64,000 bases of DNA, taken from Nitrospirillum iridis (lineage in GTDB: Bacteria; Pseudomonadota; Alphaproteobacteria; Azospirillales; Azospirillaceae). The position numbers and the translations under genes are program-made. How positions within the stretch are numbered: the stretch's first letter is position 1; every line of letters begins with the position of its first letter. The stretch spans positions 62,001 through 126,000 of the forward strand of contig NZ_JACIIZ010000011.1 in assembly GCF_014205765.1 (NCBI RefSeq), in the 5' to 3' direction. The notes beneath the pieces are model-generated. The model was not told where the DNA came from, made no database searches, and saw nothing but the letters and a program-made list of their open reading frames with translations. Below are positions 35,375 through 43,693 of the stretch, piece after piece.

Positions 35375-36822
35375 TCAATCCGCCGCACATGGATTGGGCC
35401 CGGCGTCTAATCCTTCAGCCCAATCAGTTGGACGAAGTTGAGCTGTCGCGCGCCTTGGAGCAGTTGGCGGCGGGTGCCGACTTCGCCGATATGTTCTTCG
35501 AAAGCACCAAGTCGCGCGAGTGGCGGCTGGACAATGGCAAGGTTTCGGCGGGCAGCTTTTCCATCGGTCAGGGGCTCGGCTCCCGTGCCGTGCTGGGGGA
35601 TCGGGTTTCCTTCGCGCATACCAGTGATCTCCGTCCGGAAGCCATCAGGTCCGCCCACCAGACGGTCCAGGCTCTGACCCGATTGGGCGGCGGAACTGCG
35701 GCGGCCCCCCAGGTGCGGCTTGTTCCGCAGTTGACGGACCATGGGCTTTACTCGCGGAAGGACCCCTTGGCGTCCGCCGACCTGTTGCCCTGGGTCCAGT
35801 TGCTGGAGAAGGTGGATATGCTGGCCAGGGCGGCGCATCCCGCCGTCCGCCAGGTCAACGCATCGCTATCGTCGGCGCACCGGGTGGTGCTGATCGCCAA
35901 TACCGACGGGCAGCTGGTGGCCGACGCGCGTCCCGTGACGCGGCTGTTCATCCATGTCGTGCTGGAGCGCGCCGGGACGCGCGCCCAGGGGAGCGCGGGC
36001 GTCGGTGGACGGTATGGGCTGGAAGGCCTGACGGATGAGGCCGTGGGGTCGGTCGTGTCCCAGGCCGTCCGTGTCGCCACCGTCAACCTGGATGCCCGGC
36101 CGGCGCCAGGGGGGGTGATGCCGGTGGTGCTGGGGCCGGGCTATGCCGGTGTCCTTTTTCATGAAGCGGTGGGCCACGGCCTTGAGGGCGATCATCACCG
36201 CAAGGGGCTTTCCGCCTTCGCTGGCCGCATGGGCGAGCGTATCGCGCCGGACACGGTGACGGTTCTGGATGACGGGTCGCTGCCTGGCCGGCTGGGCAGC
36301 ATGGGCGTCGATGATGAAGGAACGCCTGGGCAAAAGACCGCCCTCATCGAGAACGGCGTGCTGACGGGGCTGATGCAGGACCGCCTGAACGCCCGCCTCA
36401 TGACCATGACGCCGACGGGAAACGCGCGGCGCCAGTCCTACGCGCATCTCCCCATGCCGCGGATGACCAACACCTTCCTGCTGGCCGGCCAGGAGGACCC
36501 GAATGACATTGTCGCGTCGGTGGGACGCGGCATCTACGCCCCCCGTATGGGGGGCGGGCAGGTGGACATCACCAGCGGCCGTTTCAATTTCACGGCGGTC
36601 GAGGCCTACCTCATCGAGGACGGCAAGATCACCGCCCCGGTGAAGGGGGTGACCCTCGTCGGCGTCGGGCATGAGGCGCTTCGCCACATACGTGCCGTTG
36701 GCCATGACTGGGCGCTGGATGAGGGAATCGCGACCTGCGGCAAAGCTGGCCAGACAGTGAGCGTTAGCGTGGGGCAGCCGACCCTGCGCATTGATGAAAT
36801 GGTTGTAAGCGGCAGTGTGTGA
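35371..36822 (+). CDS. tldD: TldD-type zinc metalloprotease, catalytic subunit
   Basis: 483 aa with the active-site motif HEAVGH at residues 264-269 and the conserved Cys456 in TCGKAGQ, the third zinc ligand in Escherichia coli TldD. Both key elements are present, so it should be active. With TldE it threads unstructured or modified peptides into a closed chamber. Chromosomal tldD and tldE are usually unlinked housekeeping genes. Here they stand side by side in an import operon, suggesting a dedicated second set. Confidence 0.95.
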   Translation: MINPPHMDWARRLILQPNQLDEVELSRALEQLAAGADFADMFFESTKSREWRLDNGKVSAGSFSIGQGLGSRAVLGDRVSFAHTSDLRPEAIRSAHQTVQALTRLGGGTAAAPQVRLVPQLTDHGLYSRKDPLASADLLPWVQLLEKVDMLARAAHPAVRQVNASLSSAHRVVLIANTDGQLVADARPVTRLFIHVVLERAGTRAQGSAGVGGRYGLEGLTDEAVGSVVSQAVRVATVNLDARPAPGGVMPVVLGPGYAGVLFHEAVGHGLEGDHHRKGLSAFAGRMGERIAPDTVTVLDDGSLPGRLGSMGVDDEGTPGQKTALIENGVLTGLMQDRLNARLMTMTPTGNARRQSYAHLPMPRMTNTFLLAGQEDPNDIVASVGRGIYAPRMGGGQVDITSGRFNFTAVEAYLIEDGKITAPVKGVTLVGVGHEALRHIRAVGHDWALDEGIATCGKAGQTVSVSVGQPTLRIDEMVVSGSV

Positions 36823-36837
36823 CCTGGAGGAATCAAA

Positions 36838-37161
36838 ATGAAAAAAGCGACTAGCGTGAATACTGCGGAATTTGACTCGAGGGTTCTCGGCTCCGAAAGC
36901 CCCGTCCTGGTGGATTTCTGGGCGCCGTGGTGTGGGCCCTGTCGCGCCCTCGCGCCGATACTTGACGAGGTCGCCGCCGATTTTGACGGCACGATGGATG
37001 TCTACAAGGTGGACATTGAGGCGGAGCCGGATGTGGCCACCCGCTTCGGTGTGCAGACCATCCCCGTGCTGATCCTGTTCAAAGGCGGGGAAGAGATCCA
37101 TCGCCGCGTCGGCACCCTCTCGCGCACGCAGCTGACGGCCATCATCGAGCAAAAATTATGA
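36838..37161 (+). CDS. Thioredoxin
   Basis: 107 aa, standard thioredoxin fold with the active site WCGPC at residues 31-35, an LVDFWAPW strand before it, and the cis-proline TIPVLI loop. No signal peptide, so cytoplasmic. Good ribosome site (CTGGAGG) 16 bp after tldD; overlaps the next gene by ATGA. In this operon a disulfide reductant would make sense if the imported peptide is disulfide-bonded and must be opened before the TldDE chamber can take it. Confidence 0.95.
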   Translation: MKKATSVNTAEFDSRVLGSESPVLVDFWAPWCGPCRALAPILDEVAADFDGTMDVYKVDIEAEPDVATRFGVQTIPVLILFKGGEEIHRRVGTLSRTQLTAIIEQKL

Positions 37162-38006
37162 TCGTGAACCATCCCGCGTTCCACGGTCGCCCCGATTTGA
37201 AGCAGAGGCTGGTCGACGCTATCGACGCGCTGGTCGCGGAGGGCCACTTCAGCGGCCGACGGAATGCCAAATCCCTGACGGCTTTGCTGTCCATGGAATG
37301 GGAAGAATTTTCGGAGTTCTACGGTCTGCCCCCGGCCCTGGTATTGTTGCTGGATATCATGCCAGCCTATGCCTTCAATGAGGTCGCCGTCGCGGCTTGG
37401 CGGGACTTGGTTTTGGCCATTACGCCGGGGGCGGATCTCGCCCCGCCGTTGCATGATTTCCTGCTGATGATGATGTCACCTCCGCGGGAGGATATCGACC
37501 CGTCGGACATCACCGGGCGTTTGTCCAAACTGCACCAAAGGCTTTTGGCCGGGGAGGCGGTCCCGCGCCCCGAATGGGCGAACATCCGCAAGGAACTGGT
37601 CGCCCTGTCGGAAGAAGGGCTCCCGGCGGGGGATCGACGTAAATTGCAATATTCAGTTTGGGAGGCGGCGGCCTGGCCGCTGCGCGACTCCCCCAGCATA
37701 TTGGTCCAGATGTTCCGCAGCTGGGGGATTCTGAGCGAACTGGTGCCGGATCCGGAGTGGTCTGACGCCGATGAGGCCAATAAGGAAAGGGTTCTCCGGG
37801 AGATTTGGCGGGAACAGGAGTCTGTCCGCGCGGCGGGGGAGACGCCGGAATACCCGGTACTGTTCATGGCGCGCGAACCCGATTTGGCGCGCCGGTTCGA
37901 AGCCCATTTGAACCGGGCGAATGCGGGCACCTCTGAGCGTTGGGGCGAGGCGATCAACTATCTGACATCGCTGTTCAGGGATGGCGTCGTCGCCGGCCAG
38001 GTTTGA
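37158..38006 (+). CDS. Uncharacterised protein, last gene of the peptide operon
   Basis: 282 aa that I cannot assign. No signal peptide or membrane helix; predominantly helical, rich in Trp and acidic residues, with an N-terminal block (HPAFHGRPDLKQRLVDAIDAL, about residues 4-25) and a long charged helix near DADEANKERVLREIWREQE. Coupled to thioredoxin by an ATGA overlap, so it should work in the same process, perhaps as a substrate-handling, immunity or sensing factor. No catalytic motif seen. Confidence 0.75.
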   Translation: MIVNHPAFHGRPDLKQRLVDAIDALVAEGHFSGRRNAKSLTALLSMEWEEFSEFYGLPPALVLLLDIMPAYAFNEVAVAAWRDLVLAITPGADLAPPLHDFLLMMMSPPREDIDPSDITGRLSKLHQRLLAGEAVPRPEWANIRKELVALSEEGLPAGDRRKLQYSVWEAAAWPLRDSPSILVQMFRSWGILSELVPDPEWSDADEANKERVLREIWREQESVRAAGETPEYPVLFMAREPDLARRFEAHLNRANAGTSERWGEAINYLTSLFRDGVVAGQV

Positions 38007-38039
38007 GGGGAGGCCCGCTTCGCTTTATGGCGTCTCTTC

Positions 38040-38648
38040 TCATTTGAGACGACTTTGAATTTCCCTCAGGCCATCGCGCGCACAGGCCTCGTCCTTTTCA
38101 CTGGGTTCGGCGCCGGATACGCCGATCGCGCCAATCACTTCGCCGTTCACCATGATCGGTAAACCACCGGCCCACGAGGCGTAGTTGGTGCTGGCCGCGA
38201 CCTTGTCGGCGAGACCTTTGTCGGTGGCTATTCTGGTGGTGATTTGTTCGCTGGGCGCGCCAATCAACAGTGCGGAGTTCGCCTTGCGGAAGCCCGTATA
38301 GGCGTGACTGCCGGCCGTTCCGTCGGGGACATAATAGAGTTTGGGCAGGCCTGCGGCATCAAGGACGGCAATGCCCACTTGGTAGCCTTTGCAGGAGGTG
38401 ACGACCGCCTTGGCGGCCTCAAGCGCCAATTCGATGGAGGGGCCGCGGGCAACGACGTCGGGGGGGCGTGGCCCGGGCGGCGGCGGCGGGGTAGGCTCGC
38501 CCGGCCGAGGTCCCATCATGGGGCCGTTGTAAGGTGCGGACAAGGCGGTGTCTCTGGATCGCGAGCTTGCGGGCTCTTGATCCTGGGCACCGGCTTGGAC
38601 GGCTATGAACACGCCCAGCGCCGCCATGGCGGCCGTCGTTATTTTCAT
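38040..38648 (-). CDS. Exported HbpS/GlcG-family protein
   Basis: 202 aa with a Sec signal peptide (residues 1-21, AQAGA-like cut), a Pro-rich low-complexity linker (about 45-70, PTPPPPPGPRPP) and a GlcG/HbpS domain (about 75-202: LALEAAKAVV, GIAVLDAAGLPKLYY, GGLPIMVNGEVIGAIGVSG). HbpS-type proteins bind haem or act as accessory sensors, but many family members have unknown substrates. The gene converges on the peptide operon and has its own promoter side at 38649-38973, shared with the LysR gene. Confidence 0.85.
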   Translation of the reverse strand: MKITTAAMAALGVFIAVQAGAQDQEPASSRSRDTALSAPYNGPMMGPRPGEPTPPPPPGPRPPDVVARGPSIELALEAAKAVVTSCKGYQVGIAVLDAAGLPKLYYVPDGTAGSHAYTGFRKANSALLIGAPSEQITTRIATDKGLADKVAASTNYASWAGGLPIMVNGEVIGAIGVSGAEPSEKDEACARDGLREIQSRLK

Positions 38649-38973
38649 TTCGAAGAGTCCTTATCGTCTTGGATCGTCTTGGTCGTTTTCGCGGCCGCTA
38701 CCGGCGTGGGCGGAGGCTCCCCCATCCCCGGAAATTCTGGTCATGTCGGTAGGTGCCACTTCCCGGCCGTTTCCAGGCGGGCATCTTGGCCATGGTCGTT
38801 CTGGGTGATGGATCAGGGGGACTGTAATCATGGCCCCGGCCCCGCGCTTCGCCATTTTTTCAATACCAAGTATCGAGGCGCCATCCGGCGGAATCGCCCC
38901 TATTGCATACGTATGCAAAATGAGGAATGATCCGGTTTAAGGCGGGCGACGGCCGGAACCTGGGAGGATGGTG
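38649..38973. promoter_or_regulatory. Divergent region between HbpS-like and LysR genes
   Basis: 325 bp without a convincing gene. Its key element is the perfect 16-bp palindrome TTGCATACGTATGCAA at 38903-38918, 55 bp before the LysR start. The same motif recurs next to both LacI genes. A T-rich run (about 38853-38863) may be part of a promoter. Confidence 0.6.
38903..38918. promoter_or_regulatory. LacI-type operator, site 1
   Basis: Perfect palindrome TTGCATACGTATGCAA with the central CG typical of LacI/GalR operators. It matches sites at 41114, 41137 and 47445. Probably bound by one or both LacI-family regulators encoded at 39924 and 46161. Confidence 0.65.
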
Positions 38974-39921
38974 ATGCGATTCGAACGGTTGGACCTGAAC
39001 CTGCTGGTGGCGCTGGATGCGCTGTTGGCCGAATGCAACGTTTCCGCCGCCGGTGAGCGGCTATGCCTCAGCCAATCCGCCATGAGCGGCACCCTGAACC
39101 GCCTGCGCGACTACTTCGGGGACGAGTTGCTGGTCAGCGCCGGCCGGCACCTGGTTCCCACCGCCCGCGCCCGTGCCTTGGTGGCGCCGGTGCGCGAGGT
39201 GCTGCATCAGATCAAGACCACCATTGCCACCCCGCCGGACTTCGATGCCGCCACCTGCGAACGCGACCTGACCATTATGGCGTCCGATTACGTGCTGACG
39301 GTGCTGTTGGCGGAGGCATTGCAGGTCATCGCGGCGGCGGCGCCGGGGCTTACCTTCACCGTGTTGCCGCTCGATGACAAGCCACAGGCGCAGCTTGAGC
39401 GGGGGAGGGTGGATCTCCTGATTGGGCAGGAAGCGGCGGCCTCCGAAAACCATCCCGCCACCCTGCTGTTTGAAGATGAGTATGTGGTGGTGGGCTGCGC
39501 CGGCAACCCCCGCCTGCGTCGGCCTATCGACGCCGAGCGCTATTACGCCATGGGCCATGTGGTGACGGAGATCGGCGCCACCCGCCAGCCGGCGTTCGAC
39601 GAACGGGTCCTGCGTCAGGACGCCCGCAAGCGGCGGGTGGAAGTGGTGGCGCCGTCCTTCGCCGCGGTGCCGGCGCTGGTGGTGGGTACCGACCGTATCG
39701 CCACGGTGCAACGGCGGCTGGCGGAACAGCAGGCCCGCCATCTACCCCTGCGCATCCTGCCGTTGCCCGTCGCCCTGCCATCCCTGCGCCTGGTGGCGCA
39801 ATGGCATAAGGCCGGCGCCCAGGACGCTGCGCTGCGCTGGGTGGTGGACCGCGTCAAGGCCCAGGCCCAGGCGCTGGCCCCCCGCGACAATGCCAGTCGG
39901 GTGGTTCAGGCGGCGGAGTAG
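38974..39921 (+). CDS. LysR-family transcriptional regulator
   Basis: 315 aa from the ATG at 38974, chosen because a GGGAGG ribosome site ends six bases before it (an ATG at 38968 abuts the site). N-terminal helix-turn-helix: RLDLNLLVALDALLAECNVSAAGERLCLSQSAMSGTLNRL region (about residues 4-42). NodD/LinR-like group, whose ligands are often aromatic. Ends three bases before the convergent LacI gene. A LacI-type operator lies 55 bp upstream, suggesting hierarchical control. Confidence 0.9.
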   Translation: MRFERLDLNLLVALDALLAECNVSAAGERLCLSQSAMSGTLNRLRDYFGDELLVSAGRHLVPTARARALVAPVREVLHQIKTTIATPPDFDAATCERDLTIMASDYVLTVLLAEALQVIAAAAPGLTFTVLPLDDKPQAQLERGRVDLLIGQEAAASENHPATLLFEDEYVVVGCAGNPRLRRPIDAERYYAMGHVVTEIGATRQPAFDERVLRQDARKRRVEVVAPSFAAVPALVVGTDRIATVQRRLAEQQARHLPLRILPLPVALPSLRLVAQWHKAGAQDAALRWVVDRVKAQAQALAPRDNASRVVQAAE

Positions 39922-39923
39922 GC

Positions 39924-41009
39924 TCAAGCCCGTCGCCAAATCTCCTGCCCCTCCGGGGTGCGCACGATGCCGGTCGCCGGGCGGCGGGCGGAGGCGCGCA
40001 CGATCAGGTCCCCCTGGATGATATGGTGGCATTGGCCGTCCTTCGTGCCGGCCAGAGCGTCCTTCACCAAGCCCACCGTGCGGGCCACCATGTGGGCCAC
40101 GGGTTGGGAATATGTCGTCAGCTGGAAGCCCGGCCAGGCGGCGATGGCGACATCGTCGAAGCCGACGATGGACAGCTCGCGGCCGGGCGTCAGGCCAAAT
40201 TCCGAGCGGGCGACCTCGATGGCGGCCAGCGCCATATGGTCGTTGGTGCAGAACAGGGCCTCCGGCGGGGTGGGGGCCGAGAGCAGCTGCCGTGTCGCCG
40301 CCATGGCGCCATCGAAAGTGAAGTGCCCGCAGGCCCGCATTGGCCGGTCGGCACCATGCCGGCGCAGGGCATCCTTGAACCCGGCCTCCCGCTCCCGGCT
40401 GGTGGAGCTTTCCTCGATGCCGGCGATGAAGCCGAAGCGACGGTGACCCGCCGCCCACAGGAAGTCGGCGGCCATGGCGGCGCCATGGGTGTTGTCGCCA
40501 GCCACCGCCGGCGTCCGGTTGGCGAGGTCGGTGTTGTTGAACATGATGACCGGCACGCCACCCTGACGGCATTCCTCCGCCAGGGCGGACGACAGGCTGC
40601 TGGACGCCAGGATCAACGCGTCCACGCGATAGCGCAGCAACTCGTCCAGCATGGGATCCAACTCAGTGTTGCCATGGGTGATGAACAACAGCACGCGATA
40701 GCCGATGGCACCCAGCTGATCGGATAACTGTTCCACCACCTCGGGATAGAACTGGTTGTCCAGGTGGCTGACCGCCACGCCCACCATGAAGGACCGGTTG
40801 GTCATCAGCGATCGCGCCATCAGGTTGGGCCGGTATTTGAGGGCCCGCGCCGCCTCCACCACGCGCTGACGCGTGGCCTCTGACACGCTGGCGCCCTCGG
40901 TGAAAGTCCGCGACACGGCCGAGCGTGACACGCCGGCCAGGCGGGCGACATCTTCCGCCGTGGCGGGGCGGGACCGGGCGGAGGAGGTGCGGGGGGCCAC
41001 TGATTCCAT
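39924..41009 (-). CDS. LacI-family transcriptional repressor (paralog 1)
   Basis: 361 aa. The helix-turn-helix TAEDVARLAGVSRSAVSRTFTEGA (residues 17-40, shown in parts elsewhere) is followed by the hinge and a periplasmic-binding-like sensor domain (VGVAVSHLDNQFYPEVVEQL...GFDDVAIAAWPGFQLTTYSQP). Divergent from the TonB receptor at 41343, and the intergenic region has two matching operators. Clear paralog of the LacI gene at 46161, with an almost identical recognition helix. Confidence 0.93.
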   Translation of the reverse strand: MESVAPRTSSARSRPATAEDVARLAGVSRSAVSRTFTEGASVSEATRQRVVEAARALKYRPNLMARSLMTNRSFMVGVAVSHLDNQFYPEVVEQLSDQLGAIGYRVLLFITHGNTELDPMLDELLRYRVDALILASSSLSSALAEECRQGGVPVIMFNNTDLANRTPAVAGDNTHGAAMAADFLWAAGHRRFGFIAGIEESSTSREREAGFKDALRRHGADRPMRACGHFTFDGAMAATRQLLSAPTPPEALFCTNDHMALAAIEVARSEFGLTPGRELSIVGFDDVAIAAWPGFQLTTYSQPVAHMVARTVGLVKDALAGTKDGQCHHIIQGDLIVRASARRPATGIVRTPEGQEIWRRA

Positions 41010-41113
41010 AAGAGGATCGCCTTCAAAAATCCGGTACGGCCGGCGGGGGGGAAGCCCGGCGCGTCACGACATTGTGCTTATCTTTAATAACCTTGTCTTG
41101 TCCAAAGCCGATT

Positions 41114-41129
41114 TTGCATACGGATGCAC
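41114..41129. promoter_or_regulatory. LacI-type operator, site 2 (imperfect)
   Basis: TTGCATACGGATGCAC, differing from a perfect palindrome at one central and one outer position; the left half is identical to site 1. Lies 8 bp upstream of site 3, fitting cooperative or paired dimer binding. Confidence 0.5.
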
Positions 41130-41136
41130 TTTGCTG

Positions 41137-41152
41137 TTGCACGCGCGTGCAA
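41137..41152. promoter_or_regulatory. LacI-type operator, site 3
   Basis: Perfect 16-bp palindrome TTGCACGCGCGTGCAA, nearly identical to the site at 47445 ahead of the second receptor. Sits between the putative -35 and -10 elements of the receptor promoter. Confidence 0.65.
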
Positions 41153-41342
41153 TGCTGATAAGGTGAAAAAAACAACGCGCGACATCAACAACGGCGGTCC
41201 GTTCTTGCGGGCAAGGATGCCGGTCTGCGCGCGTCGGGAGGGGACATGGGATGAAACTCTGGCGCCAACACCCGGCCGCGCTTAACGCCTGCCCTTGGAC
41301 AAAACCCGCACCCGAAACCGCCACACAACAGGGGAGGTAGGG

Positions 41343-43664
41343 TTGCGTCACCTTGACAACAGGACTTCAGTCCGACGTGGAAGCGCCGGCCATAGGCGCC
41401 ATGTGCTGCTGGGGGCGTCCGCCCTGTGGCTGATCTGCGGCCCCAGCGTCCACGCCCAGGAACAGGCCCGCCCGGCGACCACGCATGAGGGCCAGCCGGC
41501 GGCCCGCCCGCAGGGGGCGCCACCGCCCGGCGAACCGCCCTTGGGCGTGGCGCCGGCCACCGGCACGGGCGAGCTGGAGGAGATCGTCGTGACCGCCCAG
41601 CGCCGGGCGGAAAACCTGCAGAAAATCCCCATCGCCATCACCGCCATTTCGGGCGACGAACTGGCCAGCAAGGCGCGTAGCTCCGTCGACAGCGCCCTGC
41701 AGGACATTCCGGCCGTGCAGGTCCAAGCGGGTGCCCAGGGCAGCCAGGTCTATATCCGTGGCGTCGGCACCAACGGCGACCCCAATTCCATCGATACCGA
41801 CATCGCCGTCTTCTTCGACAATGTCTACACCGGCCGTAACGAACAACTGGGCGCCGGCCTGTACGACATCAGCCGGGTGGAGGTGCTGCGGGGACCCCAG
41901 GGCACCCTCTACGGTCGCAACGCCGTGGGCGGCACCATCAACGTCATCAGCAATTCCCCGGTCCAGGAGTATGGGGGCGCGGTCAACCTGCAGGTGGGCG
42001 ACTATGGCCTGCGCCATGTCGACGCCGCCGTGAACGTGCCGGTGGATGAGACGCTGGCCGTCCGTTTGGCCGCCCTGCGTGAGACCAAGGACGGCTACTA
42101 CAGCAACGGCGGCGGCGCCACCGATGTCACCGGTCTACGTCTCAAGGGCCTGTGGAAGCCCACCCCCGCCCTGTCGCTGTTGGGCGTTGTCGACTATCAG
42201 CACATCACCGGTCTGGGCGCCACCACCGTATCGGTATCGAATTTCGAGGCAGGCCACCCCTGGACGGCGGAGGAGGGGTTCGAGGATCGGCTGAACTACC
42301 GCTTCCTTACCACATCCGTTCAGATGGACTATGATTTCGACTGGGCGACGCTGACTGTCATCCCAGCCTATTCCTACAGTGACCGCTACATCTTCACCGA
42401 CCTGATCAGCGGGTCGCGCGCCGTCGGCGACTATCAGGAAAAGCAGTACACCGGGGAAATCCGTCTGGCCTCGCCTTCGGACAGCGCCGTCAAGTGGCAG
42501 GTGGGCGCCTATGGCCTGCGGTCCACCAACCTGAACCTGGTGGCACCCTCCGCCGGCACCACCTCCACCACCGGCTATACCGCCTACTACCACAACCCGC
42601 CCACGACCTCCTACTCCGTCTTCGGGCAGGCGACATACCCCGTGACCGACAGTCTGCGGCTGACGGCCGGCCTACGCTACACCGACGACAAGAAGGGCTA
42701 CGCCTACGGCATCCGCTCCAGCTACACCCTGCCGGGCACCTCCACCTATTACGACAGCGGCCTGCTGACCACGCCGGACGAGAAGGATAGCGGCGTCACC
42801 TACAAGGCGGGCGTCGAATACGACCTGACGGCTGACAGCATGGTCTATGCCCAGGTGGCCACGGGCTTCAAAGCCGGCGGCTACAACACCAGCCAGCTGC
42901 CACCGCAAACCTACGAGCCGGAAAAACTGACGGCTTATGAGGTGGGCGCCAAGAACCGCTTCCTGGACAACCGGCTGGAGGTCAACGCCGAAGCCTATTA
43001 TTACGACTACAAAAACTATCAGTTGCAGTATCCGCTGTTCGGCGCGGGCCAGGACATCAACACCCTCTACAGCCTTTTGCTGTCCCAGTATGGGGCAAGC
43101 ACGGCGCTGACCTACGCCAACGCCCACGGCCTTTGCGGCACCAGCGCCTGCACCCTGGCCTCGCCCCCCGGCCAGTTCACCCAGCCGGTGGCCAACGCCG
43201 ACACCGGCACCAGCTACGGCGCCGACCTGGAGGCCAAATACCGTCTGACCCCGCATGACGAGATCACGCTGTCCATCGCGTACATGCACGCCCGTTACGG
43301 CAACGTCGCCGCCGTGTCGGACATCAGCGGCACCCAGGTGGCCAGCGCGCCGACGTGGAGCGGCGTGATCGGGTATGAGCACAGCTGGGACCTGGCTGGC
43401 GGGCTACTGACCGTGCGGGGGGAAAGCAAGCTGTCCACCGGCTATGTCACCACCACCAGCCTCAGCTTTCCCCATCACTGGCAGCCCGGCTATTCCCGCA
43501 GTGACGCCTATGTCAGCTACGTCTTTCCCGATGACCGCTACACCATCGGCGCCTTCGTCCACAACATTGAGGACAGGGCCCAGGTCACGGCCGCCTTTCC
43601 CAACAGCCGCCTGCTGGTCACCACGCCGCGCACCTTCGGCTTCACCGCCAGCGCCAAGTTCTGA
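41343..43664 (+). CDS. TonB-dependent receptor (first LacI-linked)
   Basis: About 773 aa from the TTG at 41343, preferred because a strong GGGGAGG site lies 5 bases upstream; the frame is open to a TTG at 41295. A signal peptide (HVLLGASALWLICGPSVHAQ) is followed by a Pro-rich stretch, a TonB-box-like EEIVVTAQRRAENLQKIPIA, a plug with VYIRGVGTNGD and VEVLRGPQGTLYGRNAVGGTIN, and a barrel ending in SAKF. No STN domain, so not sigma-coupled. It belongs to the large TBDR group common in sphingomonads and Caulobacter that imports organic substrates. Substrate unknown. Confidence 0.92.
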   Translation: MRHLDNRTSVRRGSAGHRRHVLLGASALWLICGPSVHAQEQARPATTHEGQPAARPQGAPPPGEPPLGVAPATGTGELEEIVVTAQRRAENLQKIPIAITAISGDELASKARSSVDSALQDIPAVQVQAGAQGSQVYIRGVGTNGDPNSIDTDIAVFFDNVYTGRNEQLGAGLYDISRVEVLRGPQGTLYGRNAVGGTINVISNSPVQEYGGAVNLQVGDYGLRHVDAAVNVPVDETLAVRLAALRETKDGYYSNGGGATDVTGLRLKGLWKPTPALSLLGVVDYQHITGLGATTVSVSNFEAGHPWTAEEGFEDRLNYRFLTTSVQMDYDFDWATLTVIPAYSYSDRYIFTDLISGSRAVGDYQEKQYTGEIRLASPSDSAVKWQVGAYGLRSTNLNLVAPSAGTTSTTGYTAYYHNPPTTSYSVFGQATYPVTDSLRLTAGLRYTDDKKGYAYGIRSSYTLPGTSTYYDSGLLTTPDEKDSGVTYKAGVEYDLTADSMVYAQVATGFKAGGYNTSQLPPQTYEPEKLTAYEVGAKNRFLDNRLEVNAEAYYYDYKNYQLQYPLFGAGQDINTLYSLLLSQYGASTALTYANAHGLCGTSACTLASPPGQFTQPVANADTGTSYGADLEAKYRLTPHDEITLSIAYMHARYGNVAAVSDISGTQVASAPTWSGVIGYEHSWDLAGGLLTVRGESKLSTGYVTTTSLSFPHHWQPGYSRSDAYVSYVFPDDRYTIGAFVHNIEDRAQVTAAFPNSRLLVTTPRTFGFTASAKF

Positions 43665-43693
43665 CCCGCCATCTCATAAAAAAGGGACATCTC

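Larger units (their letters stand above)
41010..41342. promoter_or_regulatory. Divergent lacI/TonB-receptor control region
   Basis: 333 bp without a gene, holding two LacI-type operators at 41114-41129 and 41137-41152, centres 23 bp apart (about two helical turns). A promoter-like TTGCTG (41131-41136) and TGATAA (41156-41161) would flank the second operator, so repressor binding would block RNA polymerase. The promoter assignment is by eye. Confidence 0.55.

Noticed and set aside
28199-38040. Search for a RiPP precursor peptide gene near the TldDE/ABC operon
   Set aside because: Gaps inside the operon are at most 25 bp; no short leader-core ORF with a ribosome site was found on the same strand, and the 76-codon minus-strand ORF lacks precursor features.
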